Assembly (NCBI GenBank): GCA_000416085.1
Contig: KE356579.1
Coordinates: 602,881 to 609,555 of the forward strand
Direction: 5' to 3'
DNA: 6,675 nt
Origin: a halophilic archaeon J07HX64
GTDB lineage: Archaea > Halobacteriota > Halobacteria > Halobacteriales > Haloarculaceae
Under the pieces are notes generated by a model. That model worked only from the letters and a program-made list of their open reading frames with translations. It was not told the DNA's origin and made no database searches. Shown here piece by piece: positions 1 through 4,977 of the stretch. The translations under genes and the position numbers were made by a program. Numbering within the stretch: position 1 is the stretch's first letter; every line of letters begins with the position of its first letter.

Positions 1-2
1 AC

Positions 3-1085
3 TCACGCCTGTTCGAGCAGTAACGACCCGCAGAGTCTGTCGAACCCGTGCTGTCTCTCGAGTCGACGCTGACGAGCGGCACCGCTCTCACCGTCGAGCA
101 GGTCGAGCAGTCCCGGGGTGTCGAGTCGGTCGGCCTCGTGTTCGACGAGCTCCAAGAGCGGGTGGGTCTCCTCGAACGCCCGGCCGAGCAGGGTCGCGCC
201 GTGGCCGTCCCGGAGCGCGCGCCACTTGTTCTCTCCGAGCAGTTCGCGGCGGTGGTCGGTTCCGGACTCGCCGTCCTCGTAGCGGGCACAGAGGTCGACA
301 ACGAGTGCATGGACGTACTCGACAATGGCGAGCACACGCTCGGGGTCGGCCTGGGCGTCGGGCATGCGCACCTCGACGGTACCGTGTGCGGAGTGGGGTC
401 TGACGTCGTACCAGAGCTCCCCCCGGTCGTCGATGGACCCCGTCTCGAGCATCGTCGTCTCGAAGCGTTCGAACGCCGCGTAGGAGTCGAACGCCGTCGG
501 TATCCCGGTGTTGGGCAACGCCTCGAAGATTACCGCGCGAGCAGACTGCAGACCCGTGTCGAACCCGTTCCAGTACGGCGAGTTCACCGACAGCGCGAGC
601 AACAGAGGGAGATACCAGCGGAGCTCGTTTGTCACCCAGACTGCCTTGTCGGGGTCGTCGACCCCGACGTGGATGTGGAGTCCGGCGGTGGTGTTGCGGT
701 GCTGTGGATACCGGATACGGTCGAGCTGTGAGCGGTACCGCGGTTTCTCCGCGTGTTCGAGCTCCCGCCAGCGAGCGGCGGGGTGTAGCCCTGCGGCGGC
801 AACCCCGTAGCCGTGCTCGCTCGCGTGCTCGACGAGCGCGTCACGCACCGCCAGCAGCGTCTCGCGAGCCTCGCTTGGCTCCTCGATGAGTGGTGTCTGT
901 GTCTCGAGGACACACTTGAACAGCTCGTGGTCGAGACGGCCGTCGAGCACCTCCGGCGGGGTCGGACCGTAGACCAGTTCGTCGGTCCCCGAGACGGGAC
1001 GGCCGTCTGCGTCGACAATGAAAAACTCCTCTTCGATGCCGAGTGTCCCCAGTCGGTCGAAGTTCTCCGGGTCGCCTTCCTCCAT
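3..1085 (-). CDS. gshA: Glutamate-cysteine ligase, GCS2 family (gamma-glutamylcysteine synthesis)
   Basis: A 360-residue cytoplasmic enzyme of the GCS2 (YbdK-like) carboxylate-amine ligase family. In haloarchaea this enzyme joins glutamate and cysteine with ATP to make gamma-glutamylcysteine, the main low-molecular-weight thiol, which replaces glutathione there. Visible family marks are GIEEEF at residues 16-21, the GLHIHVGV strand at 135-142, NSPYW at 168-172, [10 protein letters not shown] at 236-245 and ENKWRA at 285-290. The length is normal for the family and the frame is intact from ATG to TGA. The ATG at 1085 is supported by a TATA-like box about 30 bp upstream and by the family N-terminus, where GIEEEF sits close to the start. 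The next gene upstream on the same strand ends 107 bp away, so this is probably its own transcription unit. The family call is firm. The exact substrate is inferred from haloarchaeal relatives, since some GCS2 members have only weak ligase activity. Confidence 0.93.
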   Translation of the reverse strand: MEEGDPENFDRLGTLGIEEEFFIVDADGRPVSGTDELVYGPTPPEVLDGRLDHELFKCVLETQTPLIEEPSEARETLLAVRDALVEHASEHGYGVAAAGLHPAARWRELEHAEKPRYRSQLDRIRYPQHRNTTAGLHIHVGVDDPDKAVWVTNELRWYLPLLLALSVNSPYWNGFDTGLQSARAVIFEALPNTGIPTAFDSYAAFERFETTMLETGSIDDRGELWYDVRPHSAHGTVEVRMPDAQADPERVLAIVEYVHALVVDLCARYEDGESGTDHRRELLGENKWRALRDGHGATLLGRAFEETHPLLELVEHEADRLDTPGLLDLLDGESGAARQRRLERQHGFDRLCGSLLLEQA

Positions 1086-1112
1086 CTATCCTGTTATTGC
1101 GGTCCGGTCGGC

Positions 1113-1120
1113 TAAAATAT
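1113..1120 (-). promoter_or_regulatory. TATA-like box of gshA
   Basis: The minus strand reads ATATTTTA here, an AT island in GC-rich sequence, centred about 30 bp before the gshA ATG at 1085. This is close to the archaeal TATA-to-start distance and implies a leaderless or nearly leaderless mRNA. No Shine-Dalgarno sequence is seen before the ATG. Confidence 0.6.
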
Positions 1121-1146
1121 TCCGTGTGTGCCCGCGGGCTGGCACA

Positions 1147-1181
1147 GAGCGTCGAGGCGAACGCTCACGGCTTCAGCCGTG
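1147..1181. repeat. Two adjacent stem-loops between gshA and the desuccinylase-like gene
   Basis: The first arm pair is GAGCGT (1147-1152) with ACGCTC (1161-1166), with an 8-nt loop. It abuts CACGGCT (1166-1172) with AGCCGTG (1175-1181), a 7-bp perfect inverted repeat that folds as a 6-bp stem with a TTCA loop. It is followed by GGAATGAACC. The element begins 11 nt past the stop of the upstream minus-strand gene, so it may act as that gene's terminator, although no T-run follows. The hairpin sequence and the flank also resemble the right ends of haloarchaeal IS200/IS605 (tnpB-type) elements as I remember them, so a solo element end is the alternative. No transposase or TnpB coding sequence is present. 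Confidence 0.5.
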
Positions 1182-1192
1182 GAATGAACCCG

Positions 1193-1999
1193 TTACTCCG
1201 TTTCTGGCGGCTGTATCTCGCCCTCGAACCGGCCGTAGATACCGAAGATATCCTCGTACCCCCGTTCGCTCGCCAGAATCGGCACCAGCCCTTCCTCCTC
1301 GACGCGGTGAGTGTACACGTCGTCGCGGGCGAACACCTCGCCCTTGGGTATCTCCTCGAAGTTGGAGTAGTAGACGTGTGGTTCGCCCCCGCCTTTCGGT
1401 ACCTCCTGGAACCCGCTGACCACGCGCTTTGCGCCGAACTCGGGCTCCCGGTCGTCGAGGAGACCGTGAGCGCGGAGAAAGGCGGTGCTCGCGTCGTGCC
1501 CGAACGCGATGGCGCCCTCGCTCCACTGGCGACCCAGCTCCACCGACACCGTGTGTGGCACAACCGAGTCCATCGTCGTTCCGCGGAGGCTCCCCGAGTC
1601 GACGACGTACTGTACCGGCAACCCGGTCACGGTGCGCCGGATAGGTTCGGTCAGGTCGCTGTAGATCGCAAAGGGTGGTGGCGCGCTGTGTGAGGTGTGC
1701 AAGGCAAGTACCGCGTCTGCACCCCCGATGATATCGCGCAGCCGTGTCGCCAGTACGTCCTCGTACCGGTCGCTGTCGGGGTCACCCGGGAACGCCCTGT
1801 TGAGGTCTGTCTCTGTGTACCGTTCACCGATTGCCAGCGCACGCTCGTTCGCCACGACGAGCTGTGCCGTTCCCGTTCCATCGACCTCGAGCGTCTGAAT
1901 GAGCCGCTCGACAACCTCCTTGCCGGCGGGTTCGTCGCCGTGAATCCCACCGACGATTGCAACGCGTGGCCGTCCGTACCCACGCTCGACCAGCTTCAT
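1193..1999 (-). CDS. Succinylglutamate desuccinylase/aspartoacylase-family zinc hydrolase
   Basis: A 268-residue protein of the AstE/AspA family, zinc-dependent amidohydrolases related to M14 carboxypeptidases that cleave N-acyl amino acids. The zinc ligands are readable: H20 and E23 in GGIHGDEPAG, and H101 in ALHTSH. DLNRAFPG at 65-72 is the family substrate-binding motif, and E154 in VSVELG fits the catalytic glutamate. The C-terminal third (about 185-265) is a small beta-rich domain. The frame stays open upstream to 2410, which would give 405 residues. However, that extra stretch has no family similarity and is rich in Arg, Ser and Cys, unlike the acidic protein. The ATG at 1999 also has a TATA-like box 26 bp upstream and places GGIHGDEP at the usual distance from the N-terminus. 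The substrate cannot be read from the sequence. True AstE acts in arginine catabolism, and nothing nearby supports that role. Confidence 0.87.
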   Translation of the reverse strand: MKLVERGYGRPRVAIVGGIHGDEPAGKEVVERLIQTLEVDGTGTAQLVVANERALAIGERYTETDLNRAFPGDPDSDRYEDVLATRLRDIIGGADAVLALHTSHSAPPPFAIYSDLTEPIRRTVTGLPVQYVVDSGSLRGTTMDSVVPHTVSVELGRQWSEGAIAFGHDASTAFLRAHGLLDDREPEFGAKRVVSGFQEVPKGGGEPHVYYSNFEEIPKGEVFARDDVYTHRVEEEGLVPILASERGYEDIFGIYGRFEGEIQPPETE

Positions 2000-2020
2000 A
2001 GCATCAGTATGACCACCAAC

Positions 2021-2029
2021 GGATATAGC
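2021..2029 (-). promoter_or_regulatory. TATA-like box of the desuccinylase-like gene
   Basis: The minus strand reads GCTATATCC, centred 26 bp upstream of the ATG at 1999. This is the spacing expected for a leaderless archaeal transcript. It supports the 268-residue start over the longer open frame, whose upstream part would lie across this promoter. Confidence 0.6.
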
Positions 2030-2056
2030 ATAATCGGTTCTCGGCCGACGGCTGCT

Positions 2057-2179
2057 GTGTCGACACGACACCCACAGGACCCGTCCTCCCGGACCCGATG
2101 TGCATATCAAACCCGACGAGCACGCCCGTCCCGTTGGACCTGACAGGTACGAGACCAGGTCTGTCGGACCCCACAGGTC
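2057..2179. promoter_or_regulatory. Cluster of short palindromes in a divergent intergenic region
   Basis: The 271-bp space (2000-2270) between the divergent desuccinylase-like and membrane-protein genes holds no convincing gene. It contains GTGTCGACAC (2057-2066, perfect), AGGAC-CC-GTCCT (2076-2087), ACCTG-A-CAGGT (2138-2148), AGACC-A-GGTCT (2152-2162) and GACC-N5-GGTC (2167-2179). The two 11-bp palindromes have centres 14 bp apart. CAGGT recurs at 2144, 2156 and 2174, and GGACC at 2077, 2091, 2136 and 2166. These could be binding sites for one or more regulators of the flanking genes. That role is inferred, since short palindromes also arise by chance in GC-rich DNA. Confidence 0.35.
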
Positions 2180-2225
2180 GGTGCAGGAGCAGTCGCCTGC
2201 GCACGGTCTGTGACCCCGTGGCCGA

Positions 2226-2247
2226 GGATATACCACAGATGATACAC
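2226..2247 (+). promoter_or_regulatory. Candidate promoter of the four-helix membrane protein gene
   Basis: Two AT-rich stretches compete. GGATATACC (2226-2234) is the better TATA match but lies about 40 bp before the GTG at 2271, implying a leader of roughly 14 nt. GATACACG (2241-2248) is weaker but sits about 27 bp before that GTG, the leaderless spacing. Confidence 0.35.
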
Positions 2248-2270
2248 GCGTACACAGCATCGCGTCGTTC

Positions 2271-2663
2271 GTGTTGTCCAGAGAGACAGCGGTCCACGGT
2301 GTGATGCTGGTCGTGGCGGTGTCCGCCCTGATCGTTGCCGGTGACACGGGGATACTGCCGGAATCGGGACCAGCAGTCGGTGTGGCATCGATGCTGGTGT
2401 ACGGAATCACTCTCGGTGGCGCACACCTCCACTACGCTATCTGTGGCGAGGACGGGACCGTTCCGGTTGCGGCGCGGTGGCGCTACGTCGGATTGCTCAC
2501 TGCGCTCCCGGGCGTCGGCATACTGGTGACGGTTAGCGGCGACCGGAGTCTCGGACCGGTCAGCGTCCGGACGGCCGGAACAGCCGTTGTTGTGTTCGTG
2601 CTGGCGACCTACCTCGTCACCGAGTCGGTCGAGGGGTACTGGCCCTCCCGGGACTCACCCTGA
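2271..2663 (+). CDS. Small four-helix integral membrane protein, function unknown
   Basis: A 130-residue hydrophobic protein that I do not recognise as a named family. Four probable transmembrane helices are visible at about residues 8-24, 34-53, 71-89 and 100-117, so both ends should lie on the same side. Between helices 2 and 3 is a short polar loop, with H52, H54 and C58 near the end of helix 2 and CGEDG after it. The start is GTG at 2271. An ATG at 2304 (residue 12) is the alternative, but it would cut into the first helix. No Shine-Dalgarno site precedes either start. The gene stands alone: it diverges from the desuccinylase-like gene and its stop is 34 bp from the end of the convergent thiolase gene. 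Clean helix periodicity and low charge inside the helices argue for a real gene. Nothing indicates its partner or substrate. Confidence 0.7.
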   Translation: MLSRETAVHGVMLVVAVSALIVAGDTGILPESGPAVGVASMLVYGITLGGAHLHYAICGEDGTVPVAARWRYVGLLTALPGVGILVTVSGDRSLGPVSVRTAGTAVVVFVLATYLVTESVEGYWPSRDSP

Positions 2664-2666
2664 GTA

Positions 2667-2696
2667 AACGCTCTTTGCTTCGGTGGCGTTCAGCGT
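2667..2696. terminator. Weak inverted repeat between convergent genes
   Basis: In the 34-bp gap between two converging stop codons, AACGC (2667-2671) can pair with GCGTT (2686-2690). In an alternative fold, ACGCT (2668-2672) can pair with AGCGT (2692-2696). The loop holds a short T-rich stretch. The position fits a shared terminator, but the stems are only 5 bp, so this is tentative. Confidence 0.25.
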
Positions 2697-2697
2697 C

Positions 2698-3834
2698 TCA
2701 GGCCAGGTGGAACTCGATAGCGGCACCCTGCCCGAAGCCGACACACTCGGTTGCGAGTCCGAGGTCGGCGCTCCGGTTTTTCATCTCGTGGACGAGTGTC
2801 ACCGGCAGACGTGCGCCGCTCGCGCCGAGCGGGTGCCCGAGCGCGATTGCGCCGCCGTTTACGTTGTAGATGTCGTCCTCGAAGCCGAGTTCGCGCTGGC
2901 AGTACAGCGTCTGGCTGGCGAACGCCTCGTTCAGTTCGACGAGGTCGTACTCCCCGGGGTCGCGGTCGTACCGCTCGCAGAGCCCCCGGACGGCGGGCAC
3001 CGGGCCGATACCCATCACCGTCGGGTCGACACCGACGACGTTGTGATTGCCCACCTCGGCGAGGATATCAAGGCCCTGGTCCTGTGCGAACTCGCGGCTG
3101 GCGAGCAGTGTCGCGGAGGCGCCGTCCGAGATCTGCGAGGCGTTGCCCGCGGTGACGGTGCCGTCGGATTTGAACACCGGTGAGAGACCGCCGAGTGCCT
3201 TCGGGGTCGTGCCCGGACGGATGCCCCCGTCGGTCTCGACGGTCCCCTCGTCGGTCTCCACCGGGACGATCTCCTCGGCGAACCGGCCGGATTCGGTGGC
3301 CGCCGCGGCGCGCTGCTGGCTCCGGGCGGCGTACTCGTCCTGTTCCGCGCGGCTGATGTCGTGCTGGTCGGAGACCTTCTCGGCGGTCATCCCCATCTGG
3401 AGATTGAAGACGTTGTACTCCTCGCTCATCCCGGGATGGATACTCCCCATGTTCTCGCCCATCTCGACACGGCTCATCGACTCCACGCCGCCCGCGATCA
3501 CACAGTCGCGCTGACCGGCCGCAATCGCGTCCGCGCCGCGCATCACCGCCTCCGCCGAGGAGGCACACCACCTGTTCACTGTCGCGGCCGGTGTCGCCTC
3601 ACCGAGTTCGGAGAGCAGTGCGATGACCCGCGCCACGTTGTTGCCCTGCTCGCTCCGCTGCTGTGCACAGCCCCACAGCAGGTCGTCGACCTGTTCGCCG
3701 GTCAACCCCGTCCGGTCGACCATCTCGTCGACCAGCGGTATCGAGAGGTCCTCGCTGCGGACGCCTGCGAGCGCGCCATCCTCCTTTCCCTGTGGCGTCC
3801 GCACCGCCTCCACGACGACTGGTGTGTTTGCCAT
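2698..3834 (-). CDS. Thiolase (acetyl-CoA C-acyltransferase)
   Basis: A 378-residue soluble thiolase. Such enzymes either cleave 3-oxoacyl-CoA in beta-oxidation or condense two acetyl-CoA. The N-terminal domain carries the nucleophile C90 in [12 protein letters not shown], followed by AGGVESMS (114-121) and the substrate-loop segment [20 protein letters not shown] (147-166). The C-terminal domain carries ELNEAFA (300-306), catalytic H334 in [10 protein letters not shown], and the second cysteine C364 in TECVGFGQG. All the expected catalytic residues (C90, H334, C364 and the NEAF asparagine N302) are present and the length is normal. Signature 3 reads CVGFGQG where most thiolases have CxGGGxG, a mild variation. 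The ATG at 3834 follows a TATA box by about 26 bp. The gene diverges from the VOC gene, and no beta-oxidation partners lie in the window, so degradative and biosynthetic roles cannot be told apart. Confidence 0.93.
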   Translation of the reverse strand: MANTPVVVEAVRTPQGKEDGALAGVRSEDLSIPLVDEMVDRTGLTGEQVDDLLWGCAQQRSEQGNNVARVIALLSELGEATPAATVNRWCASSAEAVMRGADAIAAGQRDCVIAGGVESMSRVEMGENMGSIHPGMSEEYNVFNLQMGMTAEKVSDQHDISRAEQDEYAARSQQRAAAATESGRFAEEIVPVETDEGTVETDGGIRPGTTPKALGGLSPVFKSDGTVTAGNASQISDGASATLLASREFAQDQGLDILAEVGNHNVVGVDPTVMGIGPVPAVRGLCERYDRDPGEYDLVELNEAFASQTLYCQRELGFEDDIYNVNGGAIALGHPLGASGARLPVTLVHEMKNRSADLGLATECVGFGQGAAIEFHLA

Positions 3835-3850
3835 GCTCTTTTCTGCACCG

Positions 3851-3869
3851 GCGTGAGTTTAAATCACGC
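3851..3869. promoter_or_regulatory. Inverted repeat GCGTGA-N7-TCACGC over the thiolase TATA box
   Basis: A perfect 6-bp inverted repeat, GCGTGA (3851-3856) and TCACGC (3864-3869), flanks a 7-bp AT-rich centre, GTTTAAA. The centre contains TTTAAA (3858-3863), whose midpoint is about 26 bp upstream of the thiolase ATG at 3834 and is therefore its probable TATA box. A dimeric regulator bound here would block TBP, so the site fits an operator for repression. Which protein binds is unknown. The same half-sites recur at 4773-4785 with a 1-bp spacer. Confidence 0.55.
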
Positions 3870-3952
3870 GTTTCGCCGACCGGCTGTCCGTCTCGCGCCC
3901 TCTCGACGGGGGCCACGAGATCTGTGCCGACTCCCGGAGGCTCCTGTCGCAA

Positions 3953-3961
3953 CCTATATTT
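3953..3961 (+). promoter_or_regulatory. TATA box of the VOC gene
   Basis: CCTATATTT has its TATATTT part (3955-3961) centred 27 bp upstream of the ATG at 3985, which is ideal for a leaderless archaeal transcript. Only about 90 bp separates it from the divergent thiolase TATA box. Confidence 0.7.
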
Positions 3962-3984
3962 CTCCCAGACCCCTCCATACAGCT

Positions 3985-4653
3985 ATGTCAGATACCGGCG
4001 ACAGTCGCCCGGACGACACCACAGACCCCGGTGACGACCCGGACCTGGCCCCGGTCACAGCCGACCTGCCAAACAGTCCGATCACCACAACAGGTACCGA
4101 CCACATCACCATCTGGGGGAGCAACGCCGAGGACACGATCGAGTTTTACCGTGATCTTCTCGGGATGGCGCTCGTCCTGCGCCAACCGAACCTCGACGAC
4201 CCCTCCCAGACACACCTGTTTTTCGACACCGGTGACGGCACCATCCTCACCGTGTTCGTCAGCGACGACCGCGACTCCGAGCCCCGACCACAGCGGGCCC
4301 CGACCGGTGGTGTCCATCACCTCTGTTTCAGCATCGGCCCCGACCGGTTCCGCGAGGCAGAGACCGCACTGAAAGAGGCAGACCGGTCGTACAACCTCTT
4401 CGACCGGGGTATCTTCCTCTCGCTTTACACACGCGACCACAACGGTCTCATCCTCGAACTGACAACCGACAAGTTCAGTTTCCCGGACGAGCAACGCGGC
4501 GAGGTGCTCGCGGCCACCCAGCGCATCCGCGAGCGCGAGAGCGCGGAGTACGCACAGACCGAGCACATGGCCGCGGCGCTCGAGGAACTCGGTCTCGACG
4601 CCGAACAACACGACCTGCCCGATGCAGACACCGGTGTGGGCGGCATCGAGTGA
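3985..4653 (+). CDS. VOC-superfamily protein (glyoxalase/extradiol dioxygenase fold)
   Basis: A 222-residue protein with one VOC domain made of two beta-alpha-beta-beta-beta modules, at about residues 36-160. The likely metal ligands are H40 in GTDHITIWG, H112 (or H111) in GGVHHLCFSI and E158 in GLILELTTD. This two-histidine, one-glutamate set matches type I extradiol dioxygenases and some glyoxalase-like enzymes. EFYRDLLGMALV (53-64) is the typical VOC helix. Before the domain lies a roughly 35-residue Asp/Pro/Thr-rich tail, probably disordered. After it comes a charged helical tail (about 168-208). The frame is open upstream to 3361, but that part lies antisense to the thiolase gene. The ATG at 3985 has a TATA box at leaderless spacing and is the right start. 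VOC members include lyases, isomerases, dioxygenases and binding proteins, so no reaction is assigned. Confidence 0.85.
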   Translation: MSDTGDSRPDDTTDPGDDPDLAPVTADLPNSPITTTGTDHITIWGSNAEDTIEFYRDLLGMALVLRQPNLDDPSQTHLFFDTGDGTILTVFVSDDRDSEPRPQRAPTGGVHHLCFSIGPDRFREAETALKEADRSYNLFDRGIFLSLYTRDHNGLILELTTDKFSFPDEQRGEVLAATQRIRERESAEYAQTEHMAAALEELGLDAEQHDLPDADTGVGGIE

Positions 4654-4725
4654 AAGTGCGACCGGTGCCAGCGTCGACTCTCCACGATGTCTGAACTGTA
4701 CCACACACCGATACAACGGGAACGG

Positions 4726-4734
4726 GATTAAGAG
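4726..4734 (+). promoter_or_regulatory. Candidate TATA-like box upstream of the 41-residue protein gene
   Basis: GATTAAGAG within an AT-richer stretch is the only TATA-like sequence in the 154-bp gap after the VOC gene. It lies about 78 bp upstream of the ATG at 4808 and would give a leader of roughly 50 nt. That would agree with the use of a Shine-Dalgarno site by this gene. The match is weak, and read-through from the VOC gene is also possible. Confidence 0.3.
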
Positions 4735-4772
4735 TGTGCCCCGCGTACCGGGAGCTACACACTGGCTGTGTG

Positions 4773-4785
4773 GCGTGATTCACGC
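4773..4785. repeat. Inverted repeat GCGTGA-T-TCACGC in the leader of the small gene
   Basis: The half-sites are the same as those on the thiolase promoter but with a 1-bp centre. It lies 22 bp before the ATG at 4808, just upstream of the ribosome binding site. As RNA it could form a 5-bp stem with a 3-nt loop. A second small stem, CACAC (4758-4762) with GTGTG (4768-4772), sits directly before it. It may be a DNA operator or an RNA leader structure. Confidence 0.4.
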
Positions 4786-4794
4786 GTCCAAGCC

Positions 4795-4800
4795 AAGGAG
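4795..4800 (+). promoter_or_regulatory. Shine-Dalgarno site of the 41-residue protein gene
   Basis: AAGGAG ends 7 nt before the ATG at 4808, which is canonical spacing. It is the only clear Shine-Dalgarno site found next to a start codon in this window. It decides the start against the longer open frame beginning at 4622. Confidence 0.65.
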
Positions 4801-4807
4801 AACACAA

Positions 4808-4933
4808 ATGAGTGATACATCAGACTCAACAACCGACGATGACGACGACTATCTATCGGAGTTACAGGACGGCTGTGGCTGTGCAGAGGTCTGGGAACAC
4901 CTCTCCGAGCACCGGAACGAGGACGACGGCTAA
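4808..4933 (+). CDS. Small acidic protein, 41 residues, with a CGC motif
   Basis: A 41-residue protein that I cannot assign. It has a Ser/Thr/Asp-rich start with five consecutive Asp (10-14). A conserved-looking core follows: YLSELQDGCGCAEVWEHLSE (15-34), with C23 and C25. It ends in a charged tail. Small haloarchaeal proteins of this general shape are familiar to me, but no function is known to me. The lone CxC pair is too little for the usual two-knuckle zinc finger unless it dimerises. A strong Shine-Dalgarno site 7 nt before the ATG supports translation. The first codons are AT-richer than those of neighbours (ACA, TCA, TAT, CTA, TTA), which would keep the start unstructured. The frame is open upstream to 4622, but that part runs across the VOC stop and the leader. 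The gene converges on the E1 alpha gene. Confidence 0.75.
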   Translation: MSDTSDSTTDDDDDYLSELQDGCGCAEVWEHLSEHRNEDDG

Positions 4934-4934
4934 C

Positions 4935-4977
4935 AGCCGGTCTCTCACGGACCGGTACCCGGTCGGTCTGTCCGGCT
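4935..4977. terminator. Nested inverted repeats between convergent genes
   Basis: AGCCGG (4935-4940) pairs with CCGGCT (4972-4977) as an outer stem. Inside and alternatively, CCGGTC (4937-4942) pairs with GACCGG (4950-4955), or ACCGG (4951-4955) with CCGGT (4959-4963). The stretch fills the whole 42-bp gap between the two converging stop codons and overlaps the E1 alpha stop. It is a plausible terminator for both strands. No T-run is present, so the mechanism would depend on structure or on other factors. Confidence 0.45.

Noticed and set aside
48..731. A 227-codon open frame on the plus strand
   Set aside because: It lies wholly antisense to the intact gshA gene, whose GCS2 motifs are clear. 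Long antisense frames are expected in GC-rich haloarchaeal DNA, and the translation resembles no family.
2000..2410. N-terminal extension of the desuccinylase-like protein (to 405 residues)
   Set aside because: The extension is Arg/Ser/Cys-rich with no domain, spans the palindrome cluster and part of the divergent membrane-protein gene, and lies upstream of a well-placed TATA box for the ATG at 1999.
3361..3984. Upstream extension of the VOC frame (to 430 residues)
   Set aside because: It is antisense to the thiolase coding region and crosses both divergent promoters. The VOC domain needs only the 222-residue form.
3988..4716. A 242-codon minus-strand open frame opposite the VOC gene
   Set aside because: It is a mirror of the VOC coding region, with Val/Cys/Gly-rich composition unlike the acidic proteins here.
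4654..4807. Possible tRNA or other structured RNA gene between VOC and the small gene
   Set aside because: The short stems at 4758-4785 do not form a cloverleaf and no T-loop consensus is present. They are better read as leader structure or operator.
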